DNA of 64,000 nt, taken from NCBI RefSeq assembly GCF_016117655.1, contig NZ_CP064936.1, positions 1,612,001-1,676,000 of the forward strand, read 5' to 3'. Shown here one piece after another: positions 26,622-37,100 of the stretch. Made by a program: the position numbers and the translations under genes. Position 1 is the stretch's first letter, and every line of letters starts with the position of its first letter. The notes beneath the pieces were generated by a model. That model did no database searches. It was not told the origin of the DNA and was given only the letters and a program-made list of their open reading frames with translations. Source of the DNA: Treponema peruense. GTDB taxonomy: Bacteria; Spirochaetota; Spirochaetia; Treponematales; Treponemataceae.

Positions 26622-27262
26622 AATGAATCATACCGTAACTGAACTGAAGAATCACTGATTTTGGATAAAAACTCCTTAAGATAATTTTTGGCAGGAACCA
26701 TACTGACATACCCGTACTGATAAATATCGGCAAGAAGAAGATATATGTAAGGATTATCGAAACCTAATTCCAGAAGTGACAAAAGTTTTTCTTCTGCAGT
26801 TTTATATTCTTTTAACGAACACAAAATCAATGCTTCCTGAAAAAAAACCGACAGAGTATCGGCTCCTGCTTCAGACGCATGTTCAAGAACAGAAAGTGCA
26901 TCCTGTACAGCTCCATCAGAAAAGAGACTTTCAGCCTTATACAAAAGCTGTTCTTGTGAATACATTTTTATATAAGCAAGATTACCGGCACCGGATACGC
27001 CGGCCGTAAATGAAACAGTTTCATATCCTTGCTTTTTGACAACAAGATTCACGCAGAAACCTGATTTTTTGTTTTCGATTGTAAAGTGGCCGTAAACATC
27101 AGTTCTGCAATACTCCTTTCCGTCAACAAAGACAGAGGCCCCCTGAACAGGCTCATTATAAAAATCATAGACCATTCCGTTGAGAGAAACTTTCTCTGTC
27201 TTCATGGTTGCACAGCTGCACAAAACAAGACTAAAAAATATAGCCGAAAGATTTTTTTTCAT
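26618..27262 (-). CDS. Lipoprotein with carboxypeptidase-like beta domain and TPR-like helices
   Basis: 214 residues. Lipoprotein signal ending LCSCA (Cys near 16-18). Residues 25-95 form a carboxypeptidase regulatory-like beta sandwich (VSLNGMVYDFYNEPVQGASVFV-type start, then TDVYGHFTIENKKSG and LVVKKQGYETVSF). Residues 100-205 are helical, TPR-like (ALSVLEHASEAGADTLSVFF, CSLKEYKTAEEKLLSLLELG). Its place inside the T2SS operon suggests a pilotin-like or secretin-assembly role, by position only. Overlaps the peptidase gene by 4 bp. Confidence 0.78.
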   Translation of the reverse strand: MKKNLSAIFFSLVLCSCATMKTEKVSLNGMVYDFYNEPVQGASVFVDGKEYCRTDVYGHFTIENKKSGFCVNLVVKKQGYETVSFTAGVSGAGNLAYIKMYSQEQLLYKAESLFSDGAVQDALSVLEHASEAGADTLSVFFQEALILCSLKEYKTAEEKLLSLLELGFDNPYIYLLLADIYQYGYVSMVPAKNYLKEFLSKISDSSVQLRYDSL

Positions 27263-27295
27263 AAAATACCTACCTTGAATTTGTAAACAATGACA

Positions 27296-28081
27296 TCAAT
27301 TAAAATTTGGAACAGTTATTTTTTGTTCATTCATGAGAAGAACTATTTTGTCTTTTGAAACATTCAGAACATTCTGCGGGGAAATTTTCAGAATATTCCC
27401 CTGCTGATTTTTTATATAAACACATACATTACCCTCCATTCCTGAAAGAATACTTATTAACTTATAGTTTTCAGAATAGGATTCATTTTTTACTTCTCTT
27501 TCAATTTTCTTTACAGGAAGTTTTTCCTCAGAAGAAACAACTGCTGCAGGAATATTTTGTTCTTTTTTAAAAAGATTTATAAAACCTTTCGTTGGGTTTT
27601 TTATACAATCTAGATTCCGAACCCTGATATTTTCAGAAGGAACAAGTCTCAACACAATATCAAGAAAATCACGAGAACTTTTTAATGAAATATAATTTAT
27701 TATAAAACAAGAAGATAAATCAGATTCCGACTCTAAAAGCTTGATAATTGATGAAACTTCGCTTTCGGGAACACGAAGAATAACTTCGGCACAAAACCCA
27801 GAATCACCGGACAGAGTTTTTGTACAATAGGATATAATTTCTACATTCATTCTTCTGATCTTTGCAACAGACTCTGCCAGAAATTTATTCCGGTCTGTTT
27901 CTGTTACGCGTGGAATACAAGAGTCTTTTGGTTCAAGTTCATGAAGCTGTTTTTTTACAGATGAAATCTGTTTGTCAAATTCAGTGATTTGTGCCCGTAT
28001 GACATTTATTTGCTTTAGTGCAATACAAAAGAAGAATAAAAAAAACGGTACCGATATTAAAAAGAAAATTTTATTATTCAT
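27296..28081 (-). CDS. GspM/PilO-like protein fused to a GspC/PilP homology-region-like domain
   Basis: 261 residues. TM at about 5-22, coiled coil 25-50, then a ferredoxin-like domain (AEVILRVPESEVSSIIKLLE, and FIINYISLKSSRDFLDIVLRL) as in GspM/PilO. After a linker, the last 60 residues (YKLISILSGMEGNVCVYIKN, then GNILKISPQNVLNVSKDKIV and LLMNEQKITVP) have the strand and spacing pattern of the GspC homology region/PilP, which binds the N0 domain of the secretin. No separate gspC was found. ATG 28081 has AAGGA 7 nt upstream; ATG 28087 also possible. Overlaps gspL by 8 bp. Confidence 0.72.
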   Translation of the reverse strand: MNNKIFFLISVPFFLFFFCIALKQINVIRAQITEFDKQISSVKKQLHELEPKDSCIPRVTETDRNKFLAESVAKIRRMNVEIISYCTKTLSGDSGFCAEVILRVPESEVSSIIKLLESESDLSSCFIINYISLKSSRDFLDIVLRLVPSENIRVRNLDCIKNPTKGFINLFKKEQNIPAAVVSSEEKLPVKKIEREVKNESYSENYKLISILSGMEGNVCVYIKNQQGNILKISPQNVLNVSKDKIVLLMNEQKITVPNFN

Positions 28082-29063
28082 TGACATTTCCTTTCAGGGA
28101 AATTTCTTCAAGAGAATTGCCTTTTGAAATTATTTTTTCATATTTAATGTTATGGATTCTTTCAGAAAACTCCAGCCTGTTTATAAAACCAACAGCGTCT
28201 TTTGTTTCTGCAGTAATATAAAAATCACCTCCTTCTACAGAAAACTTGGAAATATAAAGTTGATTATCTGCAGAAACTAATTCATCCAGCAGGTAAAGAA
28301 CAGGTTCCCTATTTTCAAAAACAACCGGTAACTTCGAGTCTGTACGCTGCTCTTTTTTGGCTGATAATTGATTATTTATCAAGGAAAGAATTCTTTTTCT
28401 TTCTTTTAATTTGTATGATAAAGACATAAAACAAATTGCAAAAATACACAACATCAACAACACAAACAGCAAAAAAAATCCGCACACATTGTTTGACGTC
28501 TTTTTTTTGTGTGAAAATATGCAGTTTTTCATACAGAATATCTTTTTTGAACCAGAGGAAATTTCAAGTTTAATAAAATATTTAAATATGGACTCAATAA
28601 AAGAAATTATATCAGACGGGACGTCATCTGTTATGAAAAACTTTACCCTATCAGAAAAGGAATTCAAATTCCATTTGTCAAGAAATTCGATTAATTTGGA
28701 TTTATCTGAATAAACAGAACTTTCTATAATATTCTTTTCTGCATTAAAATATAAGACGGAACTTTTTGTAATAATCATAAACTCATTCATTTTATAGTTT
28801 CTGATTACAAAGGCAGGCAGAGAAATCAGCATAATATTGTCAGCATGGAATTTATTTATATAATCTGACGGAGCCACAAATACAATGAGTTTCTTTTTCA
28901 CGACAATAAAATCAGACACAATTTTTTGATCTGTAAACGGGTAATATTTTCTAAGAAGCAAAGGAATAGCATTTTTTATATCTGAGTTTTTTATTACGGG
29001 ACAGTCAAAAACAAAATATGAAATATTTTCTGGAGAACTGATTTCAAATTTTATTGTATTCAT
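28074..29063 (-). CDS. gspL: GspL/PilN-like inner-membrane protein
   Basis: 329 residues. Cytosolic N-terminal half (residues 1-190, actin-like-fold position; contains IKNAIPLLLRKYYPFTDQKI) matches the GspL cytoplasmic domain by position and length, which recruits GspE. A single TM at about 198-220 (GFFLLFVLLMLCIFAICFMS), a coiled coil, then a small ferredoxin-like periplasmic domain (LYISKFSVEGGDFYITAETK). Sequence similarity is low; assigned from architecture and position between gspK and the gspM-like gene. ATG 29063, two bases after the gspK stop; GGAG about 11 nt upstream. Confidence 0.75.
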   Translation of the reverse strand: MNTIKFEISSPENISYFVFDCPVIKNSDIKNAIPLLLRKYYPFTDQKIVSDFIVVKKKLIVFVAPSDYINKFHADNIMLISLPAFVIRNYKMNEFMIITKSSVLYFNAEKNIIESSVYSDKSKLIEFLDKWNLNSFSDRVKFFITDDVPSDIISFIESIFKYFIKLEISSGSKKIFCMKNCIFSHKKKTSNNVCGFFLLFVLLMLCIFAICFMSLSYKLKERKRILSLINNQLSAKKEQRTDSKLPVVFENREPVLYLLDELVSADNQLYISKFSVEGGDFYITAETKDAVGFINRLEFSERIHNIKYEKIISKGNSLEEISLKGNVNE

Positions 29064-29065
29064 TT

Positions 29066-30043
29066 TTATAAATACTCCCAATTAATTTCTTCAATAGAAG
29101 TTTGACTCTTTTTATTTTGGGATACAATCGCACTGCAACGTACATATATTCCGCAAAGATTAATTTTCCAAAACCAGGTTCTTGTTCCGAGTTCAGATTT
29201 AGACAAATCAGAGTTATATCCCCTGCAGATATTTGTTAAATCTTCAGCAGTAATTTCTTTTTGACTTCTAAGCCGGATTAGATTTTCTGTCTGCCCTGTA
29301 GTCAAAATCGATTTAAGAATCTTTTCATCTGCAAAATTTACATTAATGGGAGCATTTATTGTAAGAATATTTTTAAGATCGGAATAATAAACTCCAAGTA
29401 ACAATTTAAATTCAGTTTCAGTCATAATCTGCTGATCGTTTTTTCTAAGAGTTAATGTTTTATTCCATAAAGAATCTGCAGTCACTCCTGAACATAATGA
29501 TGAAACAATAAGTTTAAACGGTTCTTCTTCAACTGTATTCAAATTGGCAGTTCCAAAATAAGTAAAGTAGGAAACATTATTTGTACCCAAAAGCTCAAGA
29601 AGCCCTTCATCAGAATATACAAGTCTGTTCTGGGATTTTCGGCTGTTAATTATCATAGAAATATCGCCATCTGATAATCCATTCATGCAGGACAGAACTT
29701 TTTGAAGCATACGGTCAGAAACAAAATTTATGTTTAATTTTCCTGATAAATCTTCAAGACTTATATTAATTCCATCTGATGTTTTTCCGTGATAATTCCA
29801 GATACTGTCAAACGGGGACTGGCTTTCAGGAGAACCATCAAGCGAAAGTTCCTTTGAAATAGTGTAAATCATTTTTTCCATTTTCAGTTTTTCCTCACTT
29901 TCCAGTTTTGATTTGGCAAGGCTTTTATTGGCATACAAAACAGAAGCCACAATCCCGACACATACAGATTCAATTAACAGAAAGAGAATTATTGCAGACA
30001 AAGTTCCGAACCCATTTGAATTGCTTTTAATATTAAAATTCAT
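29066..30043 (-). CDS. gspK: Minor pseudopilin GspK
   Basis: 325 residues, the large tip pseudopilin. Prepilin leader ends SNSNG, then FGTLSAIILFLLIESVCVGI; Glu at +5 is absent (Ser), as is characteristic of GspK. Body contains LEDLSGKLNINFVSD and LLELLG, then LTINAPINVNFADEKILKSIL, the two GspK alpha-domain hallmarks (SLEDLxGRxNLN and xGxxNVNxA). ATG 30043 with GGAG six bases upstream is preferred over the upstream alternatives. The 5' end overlaps gspJ by 11 bp. Confidence 0.9.
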   Translation of the reverse strand: MNFNIKSNSNGFGTLSAIILFLLIESVCVGIVASVLYANKSLAKSKLESEEKLKMEKMIYTISKELSLDGSPESQSPFDSIWNYHGKTSDGINISLEDLSGKLNINFVSDRMLQKVLSCMNGLSDGDISMIINSRKSQNRLVYSDEGLLELLGTNNVSYFTYFGTANLNTVEEEPFKLIVSSLCSGVTADSLWNKTLTLRKNDQQIMTETEFKLLLGVYYSDLKNILTINAPINVNFADEKILKSILTTGQTENLIRLRSQKEITAEDLTNICRGYNSDLSKSELGTRTWFWKINLCGIYVRCSAIVSQNKKSQTSIEEINWEYL

Positions 30044-30536
30044 CTGTATCTCCATATCCCGAAGCAAATATCTGGATCAATTTATTTCTCTTATTCCTCA
30101 GTTCATATTCACACAAAAGTCCGACTGATTCATTCTGTTTGCATATCAAACTACATGATAAAATGCGTATTTTTTCAGGAAGGTCCAGTTTGTACTCGCA
30201 AAAATCATCCTGTTCTGTGTAAATTACAATTGAGTGATTGCTCCATGTTAAATTTATATTTTTTTCATTAACCCAGGGAGGTATTTTTATTTGCTGAATA
30301 AATTCCCTCAAAATTCTGTCAGAATTAATTAACTCCAGATTACTGCGGACATTTTGTTTTGCAAAAACAACAGAATGCATACATGACGAATATGCAAAAA
30401 CTATAGCAGGAATAGCTGAACTCATAACAGCAATGGAAACAAGGCTTTCCATAAGAGTAAATGCATCATTTTTACATATCTGTACAATAAGTTCATTCAA
30501 CTTTGAGGCCGTATGTAATTTTATTTTCATTTTCAT
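30033..30536 (-). CDS. gspJ: Minor pseudopilin GspJ
   Basis: 167 residues. Leader of about 25 residues ending NDA, then FTLMESLVSIAVMSSAIPAI, with Glu at +5; the -1 residue is Ala instead of the usual Gly. Beta-rich C-terminal domain (INLTWSNHSIVIYTEQDD, CEYELRNKRNKLIQIFASG). Assigned as GspJ from position before gspK and size. Overlaps the short pseudopilin upstream by 44 bp. Confidence 0.82.
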   Translation of the reverse strand: MKMKIKLHTASKLNELIVQICKNDAFTLMESLVSIAVMSSAIPAIVFAYSSCMHSVVFAKQNVRSNLELINSDRILREFIQQIKIPPWVNEKNINLTWSNHSIVIYTEQDDFCEYKLDLPEKIRILSCSLICKQNESVGLLCEYELRNKRNKLIQIFASGYGDTDEF

Positions 30537-30711
30537 TATTCTCTCTTTCTATATAAGAATGTGTACGATCAGAAAGTGATGATGATGATTTTACAGCAAC
30601 TGCAGCAAGAAGAATTGTTCCCGAAACAACGGTACCTGTAATAAATAAAACCACCATACTTTCCAGAAGTCCGAATCCTTTATTGCCATGAAGTAATGTC
30701 TTTAGAATCAT
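30493..30711 (-). CDS. Very short GspI-like minor pseudopilin
   Basis: 72 residues. Leader MILKTLLHGNKG, cleavage G then FGLLESMVVLFITGTVVSG with Glu at +5. Only about 40 residues follow the helix (SSSSLSDRTHSYIEREN and a charged tail), much shorter than GspH or GspI (110-170). Closest to GspI by the LLESMVVLF pattern. ATG 30711 has GGGAGGAG directly upstream. Overlaps gspG by 32 bp and gspJ by 44 bp. The GspH position in the canonical G-H-I-J-K order is empty. Confidence 0.75.
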   Translation of the reverse strand: MILKTLLHGNKGFGLLESMVVLFITGTVVSGTILLAAVAVKSSSSLSDRTHSYIERENNENENKITYGLKVE

Positions 30712-31117
30712 CATCTCCTCCCTTATACCCGTCTTTTCCGTAAGACAATACAGAATACGCAAGTCCGTTGTTCCCAGGAATTTCATAAACATAGCTGTTT
30801 CCCCACGGATCCTGTGGAATTGCCTTTGAAACATACGGCCCATTCCAAAACACACCGCTTTCCAGACCGAACGGTTTTATCCACAATGCATCCAGCCCTT
30901 CATTTTCAGTAGGATATCTTCCTGTATCCATATAAAACGAATCGAGGGCAACGCAGAAGCTTTCTATCTGCGTTCTGGCTGTTACGACACGTGCTTTGTC
31001 TATCTGCTTAATGGAACTGAATCCTACAGATGCTGTTAGAACAAGAACAATTGCCATAACGACAAGAGTTTCCATAAAGGTCCAGCCTTCATTTGCCTTA
31101 TTTTTTTTGAATTTCAT
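30680..31117 (-). CDS. gspG: Major pseudopilin GspG
   Basis: Main subunit of the type II secretion pseudopilus. 145 residues. Leader MKFKKNKANEG, cleaved before WTFMETLVVMAIVLVLTASV; Glu at +5 is present, but +1 is Trp rather than Phe/Met. Family features follow: IDKARVVTARTQIESFCVAL, DTGRYPTENEGLDAL, GPYVSKAIPQDPWGNSYVY, and the calcium-site C-terminus SYGKDGYKGGDDDSKDI. Perfect GGAGG 6 nt before the ATG, lying inside the stop region of the giant gene one base upstream. Confidence 0.95.
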   Translation of the reverse strand: MKFKKNKANEGWTFMETLVVMAIVLVLTASVGFSSIKQIDKARVVTARTQIESFCVALDSFYMDTGRYPTENEGLDALWIKPFGLESGVFWNGPYVSKAIPQDPWGNSYVYEIPGNNGLAYSVLSYGKDGYKGGDDDSKDITSWQ

Positions 31118-31118
31118 G

Positions 31119-34100
31119 TTACCTCCAGATAAAATTTTCAGTTAGCGATAAATCCCATGCATCTGTAATATGATTCATTCCTTTTACATCAACCTGCATT
31201 ACAGAATAATTCTCCAGGGTTCCTGCAGGTGAGCGGAGTTCATACACAAACTTAACCTTCTTATCTTCCCTTACCAAAGGAATTCTATATATATTTCCGC
31301 CAAGCGGAATCTTTGAATTACCGGATATTACAAACCATGTTCCCGTCATTGGAACAGTTGAAACCCCTTCTCCAAAAATCTTTGCAGAAAGCAGAATTGA
31401 TTCACCGGCATTGTAGGTTGTAAAATATCCTTTTTTTAAATAATTCAAGTCGGCGACTTTTCCATTAAACAAAGCAACACTTAATTCAGGAACATCGACT
31501 GCGCCTACAACCGGTATATGTTTGTTTTCACCAACATCAAAAGAAACAAAAGTTCCTGAAAGAATCTTCGCTGTAAACAATGCAGATTTCATTCCAATAT
31601 TTTTTTGGAAAACAAAGTCTTTTCCCGGCAAAAAATCCCTGTCACATATCAGATAAACAAAAGAATCCCGTGATATATAAAAATCAATGGATTTTCTTTC
31701 TTTCATGCACAGATCATTTTTTGACCAGCTGATAGTTTCTGATTCAAGAATGTACCCAGGAATATCAGAAGAAGATATTCCTGTTTCTGACAGGTACTTC
31801 ATAAAGGAAGCCTTTTTCATTGAACGCTCCACACTTCTTTTTACTCCGTTTATTTTCGGGAAAAGAATAAGATCATCTTTTTTTCTCAGGGATTCCCAGA
31901 CAAAAACAGATACCTTTTTCCATTCGCTCGTCTTACCGGTATTGTCAACAGAACGGAATTCAAAATCATGTTGTCCTCCGTCCATAATCAGAAGCGAAGA
32001 TTTGTATTCTTTTATCACACCGTCTTTTTCTTTATATTCGATTCGTTTTATACCTGATGCTTTGTCATATCCCTTTGCACTGACTACCGCAGAAGACACT
32101 GAGTTTCTGACTTCAAGATCTATTGAAGGTACATCAATATCAATATTTATAAAAATACTTTTGCGTTCGCTTTCATTACCTGCAATATCAAGGGCATAAT
32201 ATTCAAACTCAGCGATTCCCTCTTCTGATATAAGAACCGGTGAAGAATACACCTCCCCGTTGAGTTCCATAAAATCTATTCCTGAAAGATTGTCAGAACC
32301 GCTTAGACTTACATAAACAGAACCGTCATACCATCCGCTGTCCGTTTTTTCTCCTTCCAAAGAAACAGAAACTTCAGGCGGAACATTGTCTGATTTATAT
32401 TCAGAATAAACGGCAGGTCCAGTCTGACCAGAATTATCAATACCATAGGCGCCGATTCTGGCTTCAGTTCTGTCAGGAGTAATCGTATTTTCATAAGATT
32501 CCCATAATCCTGACACATTCACTTTTGTTTCTGCAACATATCCGTCTTTGTCAGTGCAATTAATTTTTACGGAAGGAATGTTTTTGTACCAACCGTTAAC
32601 GCCGTCAGGACTCCTTGGAATAAATTCAATTTCGGTTTGGGGAAGAAATTTATTCAGTTCGCCACCTGCACACACAATTTCACCGTTTGTGCAGGAAACA
32701 AAGATTTGTTTATTGTACAGAATAAAATCCGAAGCCAATGCTTTGTCTTTCCATATTACATTTCCATCATATTTATTAAGGGCCGCTATTCCAGAGTCCA
32801 GCAGAACAACAATTTTATTTTCTGCGGTTGCAAACGCACGTACTCCTTCACAAATTTTTCTGTTGAGTTCCAGTGTTTCCGAATCAAAATCATACAGGCT
32901 GTCATCAGCCAGAACATAAACTGAATCATCAGTTACCGAAACAAAAGACTTTGAATTCTGCATACATGAAGACTGTTTTTGTATTTTAAGATTCTGATCA
33001 ACTGTATAAACCGATGATTCAGTTACCAAAACAGTTTTTCCATAACCGCCCGCTGTTCCTGTTATGCTAGAATCAAGAAGAATATGTTTTCCAGTATCTT
33101 CAAGTGAAACAACTTCTTTTCCCGCGGGCAAAATACCGTAAAACTGTCCGTTTGAATAAAATGCATCTTCAAGACAGATATTTTTTTCAGCAAGTTTCTC
33201 CCCAGTATTTGAGTTTAATTCGGTAATCTTATTCTTTTCAATAAACAGGACAGAATTGTCACCTGATACAAAATGCAAAACATTCTCACTTCTAAAATCA
33301 ACAGCCGGCATTCTGTAGTCAAACCAGCATACGGAGTTGTCGCTGAACAAAACGAACAGGTAATTTCCGCTGATTTGAGCATCAGAAACTGAAGACTCAA
33401 ATTCTCGTTTCCATCTCAAATTTGCAGAAAGTGTATAAGAGCTGACAGATTTTTCCCCGACAAAAATCAAAGTTGAATCACAGGCCAGAATCTGATTGAT
33501 TTGAGTATTTAAATTCAAACTCCATTTTCTGACAAACTCGGAAGGTATATCAAACCCCACAGTCTGATTTTTATCAGAACGTACTGAAGAGCAAGTCCAT
33601 GAATTGTCCTTTACAACAAAATTTACTTCCTTTGTAACAGAATATCCCCCGTTATACAGAACACCAATTGTCGCACAGGTATTTTCAATTCTTTCGGGTA
33701 CACCGTAAACAATTCCGTTTTCATCAAGCGAAAGTCCCGAAGGAAGATTTCCGCTTTCGACGAAGAATGAATCTGCAGGATATTCTGAATCACAATACAG
33801 GGCAGCTCTGTACGGAATATTAACCGTTGCATCATAAACTGCAGAGTCGTCTATTTTCGGCAGGCCGCAGGTTTTTACAATAACAGAAGCATAGGAATTA
33901 AAATTATCACTTTTTCCCGAAACAACAATCTGCCACTCCCCGCTTTTGAATTCCTTCTTTGGAATCAGTTTGAGTGAATTTTCGCAGTCAGGCACAACAG
34001 TTTTTTTCTGAAGTTCCGCGGTAAACGGAGCATAATCGGGAACACAAACTGACAGTTCAACACTCTGTCTGCTTCCTGCAACAAACAGACGCACGTCGGA

Positions 34101-37100
34101 CACAATTCCATCTGCAAGGGAAACAGACGGCTTACACTGAATTGAAAAACCTCTTTCAAGAACATAGAACAAATATTCATCAGAATAATATTCACCGTTT
34201 TTAACACGAAGTTTTCCACTGCTCATTTCATCAGGCACTTTGAACTTTATACATGAAGAATTTATTTCAGAAACAGCAATACTCCTTCCATCCAGCAGCA
34301 AGACTGATTCCTGATTAAAGTTACTTCCATAAACACAAACTTCATCCCCGGCATAAGCAGAGAACGGAACAACCGAGGCAATACAGGGATTTACTTCGTT
34401 TATTTCTGATACAATCTGTACGGTTACATACATACTTTCACCGGACTCGTCTGTAAATTTTACATCATACGTTCCCGGCACAGTAGTATCTGCTGCCGTA
34501 AAAACAAATTCCTCAACACCTGAAGAAATAACGTCAGGTAATCTTACCTCAAGCCCGTCACAGAGACCTTCTATTCTGAACACAGGTGCATCAGCAGAGT
34601 TTGCATTACCGGTAAAATCAACAGGCAGTATTCCGCTTTGACCAGGGGCAAGAACCAGCTTTTCCTGACACGGCTCAAAAGTCCAGATGTCTTTAGACAC
34701 AGGAATACAGTATTCGGCACAATCCCCTGAAGGATTTTCTATTCTGAGTATTCTTGATTTATTTGACATAAGATCTCCGCTGTACACAAGATGCTTTGAC
34801 TTAACATAAGCAACTTCACTTTCTTCTGCAAACAATTCACTGCCATCAAGATAATATCTACTTCCGTTGACGAAGCCCTCTCCGTACACGTATAAATCCG
34901 GACCGCATTCTTCTGTTATTACAGAAGGTTCAGTTCTGTAAATTGCAAGCTTCGGGTATTCAACGTTGATTCCAATTGAGTAATCATCTTCGAGCGACGG
35001 GTTTCCACGGTTAAAAATTTTTCCCTGAAGGATATATTTTCCTGGTGTACATCGTTCTGATACAGAAACATAACAAACAAGTCCTGCAGTGTCCCGTTCA
35101 ATTTTTACGGAAGAATCAAAATTTGCTTTTATAAATTCAGAAGCGTCATAACCGGTTCCATCCATATTGATTTTGTCAACAGTTCCGTAAAAGTACGAAT
35201 ATGCATCATCTGTTTCTTCAAAATTGTTTACAGAAGTTTTTATTCCGAAAGAATCTGTTTCACCTGAACGGAGTATAATTGCATCCGGATTTTTTTCTAT
35301 AACAGGCAGATTGATTTTTTTTGATACGCTTTCACTGTCAAATGATATTTCTTTTGAAAAATTACTTTCCCTGCCGTAAACATCAACAGTTTTAATCCGT
35401 GCCGAAAAATTGCCCTTTGGAATTGATGTAGTATATGCAGACACTTTTCCCGCATCAATCAAAGTGGTTTCTTCATCAGATATTTCAAGAACGTATCCAC
35501 GAATATTCCCCAAAATATTTTCGTCCCATTCAAAAATACATTCACCATCAGAGTTTTTCCAGACTCGGAATTCTGAAGGAGGATTCAGAACAGCATTCTC
35601 TCTATTTAAGTGAATCAAAGGTGAAAAACAGGAAACCTGTTCCGGAATTCCAGATGAATCAAAAGCTGAAACTCCAAGCGTGTAATTTGCATCGGCCAGT
35701 TGTTCAATGGAAATATTTTCTACAAAACTTCCGTCTTCATTTACATCAACTTCAGCCAAATTAACATAAGTGCCAGTTTCCTCCGAATAAGCGTTTAAAC
35801 GTACTTTTTTGGTATAACCCGATACAATTCTTCCTGAAACCAAAACTGCTCCGTCTGTATTTATTTCCCCGGAAGGGCTGTCCAGAACAATTTCTGCTTT
35901 CTTTTCAACAGTAAGTGCATCAACAGAATACATTCCCTTTTCTATTCCTTCGACTATAAAATTCCAGTCACCGTTTTCGGGCGAAAGAACCGTAAACATC
36001 ACGCAGTCTTCGTAATAATATGTTTCGACATTTTCATCCCCGGCAATATAAATATGTCCTGAAGGTGACACAGCCTTGAAAGTCGGATTTCCTTCGGCAT
36101 AAGCACATACAAAAACTATTCTGTCGAGTCTTGCTTTTGCCTTTTCATTTTTCTGAATTATATTGCGCTCAAAATACAAGCCCTGCCCGCTCTCTTCTTC
36201 TGAAATAATCCTTGAATGAAGATTTTCAGAAACCTTAAACGGATGGTTATTGATTCCTGATTCAACAGTTTCATTTACATTCAAATTGAATTGTGAAAGA
36301 GGCATATTATAATTCTGTTTTTCATAATTCAAAGAATAATTTCCGGATCTATTTGAAAATGAATTTGCAGGTCTTACAATTTTATAGGTAGATACATCTC
36401 CGATTTTCATTCCATTGTCAGATACAAAAACACCGAAGGTTCCGAAACCGTCAAAATATGCAGAGGCCTTAAACCCGCGTTTCCCGTTACTGAAATCCCC
36501 GAATTCAACTCCTGTATTCCCAAGATTTATTTTACATGGCGGAATATCTATAGTTATTCTTTTCCAAAATATCTTGAAAGAAGTATGATAGAGGCTGCCC
36601 TTTTCAAGAGAAAGACCGACATTGCCTGTTCCCGAAAACATTGTGCGTCCGTTCCGTCCGAAAATGTACAGTTCAATCCGGCCTTTTATAAATGTAAGAT
36701 TAACATTCACTTCTGTGCTTAAGCCCGCCCTGGAAAAAACAGCGCTTGCATTTGCAGATAAATTCAGGCTTCCTTTCAAAACAGTTAGATTTCCCTTGAA
36801 TGCCCATGTCAGATTTTCAACATCAATCCAGGTATCAGGAGTCATTTTTACAAGAGAGCCTCCTGTTTTGTCTGCAACTGTAAGTCCAAGCTGAATGCGT
36901 ATTCCTTTTTTAAACATATGTCTTATATCAGACGGAACTTCATCCGGTGCCCCATAGGCAAGTCCGCCACGGATTCCACTCATATAAAGTCCGGTGGTAC
37001 CAATTGGAATACCTATAACTCCCTTTGCAGTTTCAAAACTAAAATACGCTCTTTTCAAACCAATCGGATACTCGGAAGATGGATTTGTAAAACTTATCAG

